Assembly (NCBI GenBank): GCA_022424815.1
Contig: JAKMGS010000055.1
Span: 1 to 11,378 of the forward strand
DNA: 11,378 nucleotides
Direction: 5' to 3'
Source of the DNA: Schleiferiaceae bacterium
GTDB lineage: Bacteria; Bacteroidota; Bacteroidia; Flavobacteriales; Schleiferiaceae
The notes under the pieces were generated by a model that had not been told where the DNA came from, made no database searches, and saw only the letters and a list, made by a program, of their open reading frames with translations. Positions within the stretch are counted from its first letter, which is position 1. Every line of letters begins with the position of its first letter. The position numbers and the translations under genes are program-made. This document shows positions 1 through 6,581 of the stretch, piece by piece.

Positions 1-206
1 TTTCTTGGGAGGCCGCTATTAAAAATGATGGATTAATTTGGGAGAATCATGTAAGCGATCTACAGGGCTGGAGAAATGCAGCGGGACAGACTTATGGAGT
101 AAATAGTATTCCTGCGACGTATTTGATTGACGGCGAAGGGAATATTATCAAGAAGAACTTACGCGGTCAGGCGTTGAGAAATACCCTTGAGGTATTGAAG
201 AAATAA
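1..206 (+). CDS. Thioredoxin-fold protein, TlpA/ResA-like, C-terminal end (5' truncated)
   Basis: The reading frame enters the window (first full codon at position 3) and ends at a TAA at 204-206, giving 67 residues. The stretch SIPATYLID is the conserved cis-proline loop and following strand of a thioredoxin fold; it is followed by a Gly-rich turn (DGEGNII) and a final helix ending LEVLKK. This is typical of the C-terminus of TlpA/ResA/AhpC-TSA-like redox proteins, which in Bacteroidota are often envelope-anchored and reduce or isomerise exported proteins. The CxxC active site, any signal peptide and any N-terminal DUF4369-type domain would lie upstream of the window, so redox activity cannot be confirmed. 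The family call is good; the subfamily is open. A hairpin terminator follows 25 bp after the stop. Confidence 0.82.
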   Translation, partial: SWEAAIKNDGLIWENHVSDLQGWRNAAGQTYGVNSIPATYLIDGEGNIIKKNLRGQALRNTLEVLKK

Positions 207-231
207 TTGGGCATTTTGGGTCCAATGAAAG

Positions 232-255
232 AGTCCCCATAGTGGGACTTTTTTT
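232..255 (+). terminator. Rho-independent terminator after the TlpA-like gene
   Basis: A perfect 6-bp stem (AGTCCC at 232-237 pairing with GGGACT at 244-249) with a 6-nt loop runs into a T tract at 249-255. A-residues at 228-230 can pair with the first Ts, so the hairpin may also work weakly on the other strand. It separates the TlpA-like gene from grpE-dnaJ. Confidence 0.8.
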
Positions 256-270
256 ATGGACGGAGGTGGC

Positions 271-289
271 CGCTGACAAGGTGTCAGCG
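271..289. promoter_or_regulatory. Perfect 8-bp inverted repeat upstream of grpE, possible operator
   Basis: CGCTGACA (271-278) and TGTCAGCG (282-289) are exact reverse complements around a 3-nt centre (AGG). No T tract follows, so it is not a standard intrinsic terminator. It lies 62 bp before the grpE start codon and downstream of the preceding terminator, where a stress-gene operator would be expected. It is not the CIRCE element bound by HrcA. It could equally be an RNA hairpin if transcription starts upstream. No exact TAnnTTTG promoter element is visible between here and grpE; GCATTTTG at 306-313 is a partial match only. Confidence 0.45.
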
Positions 290-350
290 AGAAAGGAATT
301 GGTAGGCATTTTGCCTTAGGTAGAGTAGATAAAAGTAAAATCCAACCCTA

Positions 351-917
351 ATGAGCGATAAAGATCAAGTAAACGAAGAAGGTTTGCACGAGGATGAAGT
401 GCAACAGGAATTGGACCCTAATCAAGAGGAAATCACTGAAAATCAGGAGCATGACTTAGACTCAGTGGCGAAACTCGAAGATGAGTTGAAGGATTTAAAA
501 GACCAGAATCTTCGCTTATATGCTGAGTTTGAGAACTTCCGTCGCCGCACTGCTAAGGAGCGTTTGGAGTTGATGGAAAGTGCCAACAAGGACACATTAA
601 CAGTTTTGCTGCCGGTATTGGACGATTTTGACAGAGCCTTGAAGAACATCGAGGAGACGGAAGCCAATGCGCCGGTGTTGGAGGGAATGAAGCTTATTTC
701 GCACAAGTTGCAAGAGACTTTGAAAGGCAAGGGACTAAAGGAAATGGAGAGTACTGTGGGGCAAGCATTCGATGTAGAGACCATGGAGGCCATTACTCAG
801 ATTCCCGCTCCTACAGCGGAGATGGTGGGTAAAGTCATCGACGAGGTGGAAAAAGGCTATTTGATCGGAGAAAAAGTGATCCGCTACGCAAAAGTGGTAG
901 TGGGCAAAGAAGCATAA
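351..917 (+). CDS. grpE: GrpE, nucleotide exchange factor of DnaK
   Basis: GrpE releases ADP from DnaK in the cytoplasm and so resets the Hsp70 cycle. The 188-residue protein has the family layout: a very acidic, probably disordered N-terminus (about residues 1-40), a long coiled-coil helix (about 41-80, including FENFRRRT), the conserved LLPVLDDFDRAL segment (86-97), and a C-terminal beta domain ending with KGYLIGEKVIRYAKVVVG (168-185). Length is close to the usual 180-200. The HEA box found in many GrpE proteins reads MEA here (145-147). The ATG at 351 has no strong ribosome binding site, only an A-rich leader, as is normal in Bacteroidota. The stop is one base before the dnaJ start, so the two are surely co-transcribed. 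No dnaK is in the window. Confidence 0.96.
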   Translation: MSDKDQVNEEGLHEDEVQQELDPNQEEITENQEHDLDSVAKLEDELKDLKDQNLRLYAEFENFRRRTAKERLELMESANKDTLTVLLPVLDDFDRALKNIEETEANAPVLEGMKLISHKLQETLKGKGLKEMESTVGQAFDVETMEAITQIPAPTAEMVGKVIDEVEKGYLIGEKVIRYAKVVVGKEA

Positions 918-918
918 G

Positions 919-2040
919 ATGTCAAAAAGAGATTACTACGACGTACTGGGCGTAAGCAAGAGTTCCAGTCAGGATGAAATCAAAAAGGCGTACCGCAAGG
1001 TGGCATTGAAATACCATCCGGATAGGAACCCTGACGATAAAGATGCCGAAGATAAATTCAAGGAGGCGGCTGAGGCCTACGACGTACTGGGTAATGAAGA
1101 AAAGCGACGCAAGTACGACCAGTTCGGTCACCAAGCCTTTGGGGCGGGTGCCGGCGGAGGTGGTTTCCACGGCAACATGAATGATATATTCGACATGTTC
1201 GGAGATATTTTCGGTGGTGGCGGTGGCAGCGGCTTTGGTGGGTTTGGCGGTTTTGGTGGTGGCGGCAGAGCGCGCCAAGCTAAGGGATCAAACCTGCGCA
1301 TCAAGGTGAAGTTGACCCTGGAGGAAGTGGCCAATGGCGTTGAGAAAAAGATTAAAATTCGTCGCGCAAAAATTGCGGACGGAGTCACGTTCAAGACGTG
1401 TAGCACATGTAATGGTGCCGGTCAAGTGCAGCAAGTAACCAATACTATTTTGGGCCAAATGCGCACTGCGGCTACTTGTTCAAGCTGTAGCGGTACGGGT
1501 AAGGTCGTGGATCAGAAACCTTCGGGTGTAGGGTCGGACGGTTTGGACCGCCAAGAAGAAGTGGTGAGCGTGAAGATTCCAGCAGGTGTGCAAGACGGCA
1601 TGCAATTGCGTGTAGGCGGTAAAGGAAATGAAGTACTTGGCGGGATGCCAGGGGATTTGATTGTCCTAGTGGAAGAAATTGAGCACGAATCCTTGACGCG
1701 CGACGGTGAAAACTTACATTATGAGCTGAATTTGAGCTTCCCGGATGCAGCATTGGGTTGCAGCGTAGAAATCCCGTCAGTCAGTGGTCCCGTTAAAATA
1801 AATATTGATGCCGGTACGCAGCCAGGAAAGATTTTAAGATTGAAAAACAAAGGTTTGCCGAATGTCCAGGGCTATGGCAAGGGGGACCAATTAATCCATG
1901 TGAACGTATGGGTACCCAAATCATTGAGCAGTGACGAAAAGAAAGCTATTGAAAAATTGAAGGACTCGAAAAACTTTGAACCGAATCCCGGAAAATCAGA
2001 CAAAGGATTCTTTGACCGCGTCAAAGAGATGTTCAGCTAA
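919..2040 (+). CDS. dnaJ: DnaJ (Hsp40) co-chaperone with a reduced, two-motif zinc finger
   Basis: DnaJ delivers unfolded proteins to DnaK and stimulates its ATPase. The 373-residue protein has an N-terminal J domain with the essential HPD at residues 33-35, a Gly/Phe-rich linker (about 73-116, with GFGGFGGFGG), a central cysteine region (about 145-215) and the C-terminal substrate-binding domains. Classical type I DnaJ has four CxxCxGxG motifs forming two zinc sites. Only two are present: CSTCNGAG (161-168) and CSSCSGTG (187-194). These align with motifs 2 and 3, which form the second zinc site. Motif 1 is replaced by a stretch containing RRAKIADGV, and motif 4 by a Gly/Ser/Asp stretch without cysteines. 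The frame is continuous, so this is not a sequencing break. I recall the same form in Flavobacteriia. It starts one base after grpE and ends before a strong terminator. Confidence 0.96.
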   Translation: MSKRDYYDVLGVSKSSSQDEIKKAYRKVALKYHPDRNPDDKDAEDKFKEAAEAYDVLGNEEKRRKYDQFGHQAFGAGAGGGGFHGNMNDIFDMFGDIFGGGGGSGFGGFGGFGGGGRARQAKGSNLRIKVKLTLEEVANGVEKKIKIRRAKIADGVTFKTCSTCNGAGQVQQVTNTILGQMRTAATCSSCSGTGKVVDQKPSGVGSDGLDRQEEVVSVKIPAGVQDGMQLRVGGKGNEVLGGMPGDLIVLVEEIEHESLTRDGENLHYELNLSFPDAALGCSVEIPSVSGPVKINIDAGTQPGKILRLKNKGLPNVQGYGKGDQLIHVNVWVPKSLSSDEKKAIEKLKDSKNFEPNPGKSDKGFFDRVKEMFS

Positions 2041-2056
2041 CTTTTATACCTTATAG

Positions 2057-2080
2057 CTCCTGCCGTTGGCGGGAGTTTTT
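2057..2080 (+). terminator. Strong rho-independent terminator after dnaJ
   Basis: An 8-bp GC-rich stem (CTCCTGCC at 2057-2064 with GGCGGGAG at 2068-2075, one G-U pair) around a 3-nt loop, followed by five Ts (2076-2080). It lies 16 bp after the dnaJ stop. Only 10 bases separate its T tract from the next start codon. Confidence 0.9.
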
Positions 2081-2090
2081 CGTTGAGATT

Positions 2091-2999
2091 ATGATTAAAG
2101 CCACTAACGTTACCAAGCGCTACAGCCAAAAGCTAGCATTGGATGCCATCGACCTCAGCATTCCAAAGGGGAGTGTATATGGGTTGCTAGGGCCCAATGG
2201 CGCGGGGAAAACGTCATTCATTCGCATCATGAACCAAATCACTGCGCCGGACGAAGGCCAGGTGTATTTTGGTGATCGCGCCTTGCAACCTAGAGATATT
2301 GCGCGCATTGGCTATTTACCGGAGGAGCGCGGATTGTATAAAAAGATGAAGGTCGGCGAGCAGGTATTGTATTTAGCCCGATTAAAAGGCCTGAGCACCG
2401 CTGAAGCCAAACTTAGAGCGAAGAAATGGTTCGAGCGATTGGAGATGGCTGATTTCTGGGAAAAGAAAGTCGAAGACCTCAGCAAAGGAATGGCGCAAAA
2501 GGTGCAGTTCGTGACGACGGTGTTACACGAGCCGGAGTTGTTGATTTTTGACGAGCCTTTTACTGGATTCGATCCCATCAATACAAATTTGATTAAGCGT
2601 GAAATCCTGCGATTAAGTGAGGAGGGAGCGACCGTGATTTTCTCTACCCACCGTATGGAAAGTGTGGAGGAGATTTGTGACCATATAGGGCTGATCAATA
2701 ATGGTCAGGTAATGGTAGAAGGTCCGCTATTAGATATACGCAAGCGTTACCAAAACGGTACGTATTCCTTTGTGGTCAAGGAGGCTGTTGAGCATTGGGG
2801 TGATGGCACGCTAATTCAAGAGAGCAAGCATCACACCGGCCACAGCTACACGTTGAAGTTTGAGTGTTACCCCGGGACGGTGGTCAGCGAGCTGGCTGCG
2901 AAGGGAACCTTGGTGGCCTTTGAAGAGGTGTTGCCAAGTGTGCAAGATATTTTTATTGAGATTGTCGAGAACGGCGCAAAATTGGTCCCACATGAATAA
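2091..2999 (+). CDS. ABC transporter ATP-binding subunit, NatA-like, with C-terminal DUF4162-type region
   Basis: This cytoplasmic ATPase would power the membrane subunit encoded next. In 302 residues it shows Walker A GPNGAGKT (34-41), the signature LSKGM (130-134, a variant of LSGGQ), Walker B LLIFDEP (150-156, catalytic E155), a D-loop FTGFDP (157-162) and the switch histidine H187 (STH). The Q-loop region reads GYLPEERGLY (74-83), with glutamate where glutamine is usual; I know this variant from NatA-type and DUF4162-containing ABC proteins. About 80 residues after the nucleotide-binding domain fit a DUF4162-like extension. NatA with NatB exports sodium in Bacillus, but homologues have varied or unknown substrates, so the substrate is not assigned. 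The gene overlaps the permease gene by 8 bp (ATGAATAA), which implies translational coupling. Confidence 0.88.
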   Translation: MIKATNVTKRYSQKLALDAIDLSIPKGSVYGLLGPNGAGKTSFIRIMNQITAPDEGQVYFGDRALQPRDIARIGYLPEERGLYKKMKVGEQVLYLARLKGLSTAEAKLRAKKWFERLEMADFWEKKVEDLSKGMAQKVQFVTTVLHEPELLIFDEPFTGFDPINTNLIKREILRLSEEGATVIFSTHRMESVEEICDHIGLINNGQVMVEGPLLDIRKRYQNGTYSFVVKEAVEHWGDGTLIQESKHHTGHSYTLKFECYPGTVVSELAAKGTLVAFEEVLPSVQDIFIEIVENGAKLVPHE

Positions 3000-4302
3000 C
3001 CCTATCCTACTCATTATTCAGCGTGAGTTTCTCTCGCGCGTTCGCAAGAGGACCTTCCTGCTAGTGACGATTCTAGGGCCTTTGGTCTTTGCTGCGCTAT
3101 TGATCGTACCGGGGATTTTGGCCTCTATGCCTGAGGAGGATAAGAACGTCATTGTGCTAGACGAGGCGGCGTTGATTGTTCCTGAAAAGGGAAAGAATGA
3201 GTATCAGTTGGAGTATTTAGATCCTCGAGAAAATGACTTAGGCTCTGCTAAGAAATTCTTAGTAGAATCAAGTTACGATGCTTTATTGTACATACCTACA
3301 GGTGAAAATTGGGATCCAGACTTTATTAAAAATAATATTTTACTGTTCGGTAAGGAAGATCCAAGTATTAACATGGTCCAATTCCTTGATGGGGTTGTGG
3401 AGGACCGATTAAACAAAGAAAAGCTCCTTCGCAATGGAGTAGATCCCGAGGTAGTAGCCCAAAGTACAACCCAAGTAAGTATCAGAAGCTATACTATTGG
3501 TAAGGACGATGAAGAAGATCAGCAAAGTGCTACAGGCCTTAAAATGGGATTGGGCTATTTGGCAGGTGTATTGATATATTTCTTCATCTTCCTATATGCT
3601 GTAATGGTAATGCGTGGGGTTATCGAAGAAAAAAGTAATCGCATTGTAGAAGTTATTATTTCGAGTGTCCGTCCATTTCAATTGATGATGGGTAAAATTT
3701 TGGGCATAGGAGCAGTGGGTGTAGCTCAATTCATCATTTGGGTGGTACTTAGCGGAGGAGTTTATTTCGTGGTCACTAACTTCCTTTTCCCAGAAATGAT
3801 TGCCACGCAGGCTGCCGCGGGACCAGAAGGCTCAGGGCTGAATCCAGTAACAGGATTTGAAATCTATGATCAGTTACGAGCCATTAACTTCCCTTTAATA
3901 TTGAGTGGGTTTGTCTTTTATTTCTTCGGAGGTTACTTTTTATACAGTGCAATGTTCGCAGCACTAGGCTCAGCAATTGACCAGGAGGCTGATAGCCAAC
4001 AGTTCATGATGCCGGTTACCGTCCCTATGATCATTGCATTAGTGACTGCTGCTAATGTTATTCAAGATCCAAATGGAGATTTAGCATTCTGGATGAGTAT
4101 GATTCCGTTTACCTCTCCTATTTCGATGATGATTCGATTACCATTTGGCATACCTATTTGGGAAGTAATTCTTAGTGGGGCTATCTTAATAGTCACATTC
4201 TTTGCAATGGTAGCTTTGGCCAGTAAGATATACCGGGTCGGAATACTGATGTATGGGAAGAAAGTAACCTGGAAAGAATTGTATAAATGGTTGAAACATT
4301 AA
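2992..4302 (+). CDS. ABC-2 type transporter permease, NatB-like
   Basis: This inner-membrane subunit is the partner of the upstream ATPase. I chose the ATG at 2992 (436 residues, starting MNNPILLIIQREF) rather than the in-frame ATG at 2860. The shorter form begins like ABC-2 permeases, and the extra 44 residues would simply be natA read in another frame. Membrane segments are visible near residues 21-43, 185-210, 236-262, 300-328, 338-356 and 389-413. A large polar domain (about 45-180) lies between the first two, probably outside the membrane. The segment EEKSNRIVEVIISSVRP (212-228) followed by MMGKILG is the hallmark of NatB-like permeases. Its base composition is more AT-rich than that of the neighbouring natA-like gene. 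The last 16 bp overlap the MscS gene. Confidence 0.88.
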   Translation: MNNPILLIIQREFLSRVRKRTFLLVTILGPLVFAALLIVPGILASMPEEDKNVIVLDEAALIVPEKGKNEYQLEYLDPRENDLGSAKKFLVESSYDALLYIPTGENWDPDFIKNNILLFGKEDPSINMVQFLDGVVEDRLNKEKLLRNGVDPEVVAQSTTQVSIRSYTIGKDDEEDQQSATGLKMGLGYLAGVLIYFFIFLYAVMVMRGVIEEKSNRIVEVIISSVRPFQLMMGKILGIGAVGVAQFIIWVVLSGGVYFVVTNFLFPEMIATQAAAGPEGSGLNPVTGFEIYDQLRAINFPLILSGFVFYFFGGYFLYSAMFAALGSAIDQEADSQQFMMPVTVPMIIALVTAANVIQDPNGDLAFWMSMIPFTSPISMMIRLPFGIPIWEVILSGAILIVTFFAMVALASKIYRVGILMYGKKVTWKELYKWLKH

Positions 4303-5150
4303 ATGAATTTGGCGCTCAGCTTGGGGATTTCCTGAGTATGGAGCTTTGGCAGAGCAATAACTTCCGCTTGAGCGTGAAAGGATTGCTTCAGGTATTTGCC
4401 ATCTTATTGGCGGCTAGATTCTCTATATGGACATTGAATCGCACCCTCAGCACCTCTCTAGGCACCAATGCAATAGAAGAAGGACGGCGCTATACCATAG
4501 TACAGATTTCGAAGTACCTCATTTACACGGTGGCCTTTGTCATAGCATTAGAGACCATTGGGGTGAAGGTGACCGCTATCCTTGCGGCTTCTACTGCCCT
4601 ATTTGTTGGTTTAGGTCTCGGTTTACAAGATGCTTTCAAAGACCTGTCCTCCGGGGTAATTATTTTGATGGAGCGCACCTTGAGTGTGGGCGATATCATA
4701 CAAATGGGGGAGCAGATCGGCAAGGTTGAATCTGTAGGTTTGCGTACGACTGCCGTACGAACTCGGGATGATATTTTAATTATCATGCCAAACCACAAGA
4801 TGACGAACGAGACAGTAATCAATCTCACACATAGCGAGGATACCACTCGTTTTTCAGTTCGTGTAGGGGTAGCCTATGGTACAGATACCACTCAGGTGAA
4901 GCAGATACTTCAACAAATCGCAGCGGATCATCCAGAATCTGACCCAATGCATGATCCACAGGTAATCCTGAAAGACTTTGGCGATAGCGCCTTGATTTTC
5001 GAACTCTTCTTTTACACCCGAAACCTATTTTTCGTGGAGAAAATAAAGAGTGAAATACGATTTGAAATTGACCGGAGGTTCCGCGAATCTGGTATTACAA
5101 TTCCATTCCCGCAACGTACGGTTTGGCATATGAACCCTGAAAATAAATAA
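4287..5150 (+). CDS. MscS-family small-conductance mechanosensitive channel
   Basis: MscS channels open under membrane tension and release solutes during hypo-osmotic shock. The protein has 287 residues, almost exactly the size of E. coli MscS. It has three predicted membrane helices: about 32-50, 73-92 and 97-128. The third is the pore helix, rich in Gly and Ala (ALFVGLGLGLQDAFKDLSSG). It is followed by the beta domain with VGDIIQMGEQIGKVESVGLR (134-153) and the conserved IIMPNHKMTNETVINLTH stretch (165-182), then the alpha/beta C-terminus. The start at 4287 overlaps the permease end by 16 bp. M18 (ATG at 4338) is an alternative start that would keep all three helices. The regulator gene begins 3 bp after its stop, so the four genes 2091-6317 form one operon. 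The family is certain; the physiological trigger is not. Confidence 0.92.
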   Translation: MVETLNEFGAQLGDFLSMELWQSNNFRLSVKGLLQVFAILLAARFSIWTLNRTLSTSLGTNAIEEGRRYTIVQISKYLIYTVAFVIALETIGVKVTAILAASTALFVGLGLGLQDAFKDLSSGVIILMERTLSVGDIIQMGEQIGKVESVGLRTTAVRTRDDILIIMPNHKMTNETVINLTHSEDTTRFSVRVGVAYGTDTTQVKQILQQIAADHPESDPMHDPQVILKDFGDSALIFELFFYTRNLFFVEKIKSEIRFEIDRRFRESGITIPFPQRTVWHMNPENK

Positions 5151-5153
5151 TCG

Positions 5154-6317
5154 ATGAGTCGCATTCTAATTATTGAAGACGAAGAAGGTATCCGCCGTGT
5201 ATTGAAGAAAATCTTACTCGAAGAAGACTCATCTCATGAAGTCCAAGAAGCTCCTGATGGCAAGTCAGGTGTGGAAGCTTTCGGTGATGGAGTCTGGGAT
5301 TTGGTCTTTTGTGATATCAAGATGCCTCACATGGACGGTACAGAGGTCTTAGAACGTATGATGGCTATTAACGCAGAGGTACCCGTGATCATGATTAGTG
5401 GACATGGCGATATCAATACGGCCGTTGATTGTTTGAAGAAAGGCGCGTTCGATTATTTACCAAAGCCACCAGATTTGAACCGATTACTTAGCACTGTCCG
5501 AAATGCATTGGACAAAAAGAGCTTGGTACAAGAGGTAAAGACCTTGAAGAAGAAGGTGAGCAAGAAGTACACCATGGTTGGTGAGAGCGTGGGCATGGAG
5601 GAATTGAGATCACTCATTGAAAAGGTGGCGCCGTCGGAGGCTCGCGTGTTGATTACGGGGCCAAACGGCAGCGGAAAAGAATTGGTCGCGCATCATATTC
5701 ATGAGAAGAGCGAGCGCAGTGGTCAGCCGTTGATTGAAGTCAACTGTGCAGCCATTCCCTCTGAGCTTATTGAAAGTGAACTTTTCGGTCACAAAAAAGG
5801 AGCCTTTACTGGGGCGCAGAAAGACCGCAAGGGAAAATTTGAATTAGCCCATGGAGGAACTCTCTTCCTCGATGAGATTGGCGACATGAGTTTGAGTGCA
5901 CAGGCTAAGGTACTACGAGCTCTGCAAGAGCATAAAATTACTCCGGTAGGTGGCGATAGAAGTATTAAGGTGGATGTTCGTGTATTGGCGGCAACCAACA
6001 AAGACTTGCGTAAAGAAATAGCTGAGGGTAGATTCCGTGAAGATCTATATCACCGTTTAAGCGTTATTGTGATTGAAGTACCAAGATTGAACGACCGCAA
6101 GGTTGATATCCCAGCGTTGGCAGAGCACTTCTTGAAGAATGTTGCGAGTGAATACGGCTCGGCGCAGAAATCCATTGCCTCAGGGGCCATTACAGCTTTG
6201 CAGGATTACGACTGGACAGGAAATATCCGAGAGTTCCGCAATGTAATGGAGCGTTTGCACATCTTAGGCAGTACAGAAATTTCCCGTGAGGATGTGCTGA
6301 AGTTCGCGCATAAATAA
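5154..6317 (+). CDS. NtrC-type response regulator (receiver + sigma-54 AAA+ domain) without a Fis DNA-binding domain
   Basis: The 387-residue protein starts with a receiver domain (1-about 120): acidic pocket E8/D9, phospho-acceptor D54, conserved S82 and K104. A linker with coiled-coil character follows, then a sigma-54-interaction AAA+ domain (about 138-370). This has Walker A GPNGSGKE (169-176), an intact GAFTGA loop (216-221) that contacts sigma-54, Walker B LFLDE (237-241), the arginine-rich FREDLYHRL (294-302) and sensor II WTGNIREFRN (354-363). NtrC-like proteins normally continue for 50-90 residues to a Fis helix-turn-helix; this one stops 24 residues after sensor II, and only 30 bp separate it from the next start. 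I recall Fis-less proteins like this in Bacteroidota; Helicobacter FlgR and chlamydial CtcC are known Fis-less activators. It presumably activates sigma-54 promoters from solution. No histidine kinase is in the window. Confidence 0.93.
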   Translation: MSRILIIEDEEGIRRVLKKILLEEDSSHEVQEAPDGKSGVEAFGDGVWDLVFCDIKMPHMDGTEVLERMMAINAEVPVIMISGHGDINTAVDCLKKGAFDYLPKPPDLNRLLSTVRNALDKKSLVQEVKTLKKKVSKKYTMVGESVGMEELRSLIEKVAPSEARVLITGPNGSGKELVAHHIHEKSERSGQPLIEVNCAAIPSELIESELFGHKKGAFTGAQKDRKGKFELAHGGTLFLDEIGDMSLSAQAKVLRALQEHKITPVGGDRSIKVDVRVLAATNKDLRKEIAEGRFREDLYHRLSVIVIEVPRLNDRKVDIPALAEHFLKNVASEYGSAQKSIASGAITALQDYDWTGNIREFRNVMERLHILGSTEISREDVLKFAHK

Positions 6318-6320
6318 GCG

Positions 6321-6328
6321 TACTTTTG
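6321..6328 (+). promoter_or_regulatory. Bacteroidota-type -7 promoter element (TAnnTTTG) before the small acidic protein gene
   Basis: TACTTTTG matches the Bacteroidota housekeeping -7 consensus exactly. It begins 3 bp after the regulator stop and ends 19 bp before the ATG at 6348, giving a leader of roughly 15 nt. No clear TTG/TTTG -33 element is seen upstream, where the DNA is still coding for the regulator. No terminator lies in this gap, so read-through from the preceding operon is also possible. Confidence 0.6.
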
Positions 6329-6347
6329 TCGCAGTAAAAGTAAACCC

Positions 6348-6575
6348 ATGGATTTCCCAAAATTCTTAGTAGCTGACAACACGGACCTTCAAGAAGCAGT
6401 ATTTATTGTGCATACCGAATTCCCAGCGTTCATTTTAAACCTGGAGAACGACGAAGTGAAGTGGTTGGACGACATCACGGATGAACGCGAAGGCGACCTG
6501 ACCAAGACCTTGGAAGGGCTCATCGCAGAAGCCGAAGATTTCTACACTCGCGAAGTCGAGCGCTACAACCTGTAA
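6348..6575 (+). CDS. Small acidic conserved-looking protein of unknown function (75 aa)
   Basis: I cannot assign a function. The 75-residue product is strongly acidic, with clusters such as LENDEVKWLDDITDEREGD (31-49). It has no membrane segment, signal peptide or cysteine. The N-terminus (MDFPKFLVADNTDLQ) and the segments VHTEFPAFILNL and FYTREVERY resemble a short hypothetical protein that I recall being widespread in Flavobacteriia, usually 70-75 residues long; this should be confirmed by search. Support for a real gene is a clean ATG, a promoter element placed just upstream, an A-rich leader and a MATE gene only 6 bp downstream in the same frame. The MATE gene has no other upstream space for a start signal, so the two are probably co-transcribed. 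Confidence 0.78.
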   Translation: MDFPKFLVADNTDLQEAVFIVHTEFPAFILNLENDEVKWLDDITDEREGDLTKTLEGLIAEAEDFYTREVERYNL

Positions 6576-6581
6576 GCCACT

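Noticed and set aside
207..350. tRNA, small RNA or CIRCE element in the gap before grpE
   Set aside because: No tRNA-like fold or CIRCE consensus is visible; only the terminator, the palindrome and an A-rich leader are supported.
1201..1290. Short tandem-like GGTGGC/TTTGG repeats
   Set aside because: They are low-complexity codons of the normal Gly/Phe linker of DnaJ, not a repeat array or CRISPR.
922..1406. Antisense open frames, including a proline-rich one opposite the DnaJ Gly/Phe region
   Set aside because: They are shadows of dnaJ; the proline runs are just the complement of glycine codons.
2804..2819. Sigma-54-like -24/-12 promoter (TGGCACG with TTCAA)
   Set aside because: The -24 half fits but the essential GC of the -12 half is missing, and it lies inside the ABC ATPase coding region.
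2860..2991. Upstream in-frame extension of the permease from ATG 2860
   Set aside because: The extra 44 residues are natA coding sequence read in another frame, and the ATG at 2992 gives a normal ABC-2 permease N-terminus in a standard 8-bp overlap.
4427..4729. 100-codon plus-strand frame inside the MscS gene
   Set aside because: It is an out-of-frame shadow of a clear MscS gene, with no recognisable domain.
6318..6347. Possible frameshifted remnant of a Fis domain after the regulator
   Set aside because: Only 30 bp lie before the next start, and they hold a promoter element; there is no room for a helix-turn-helix.
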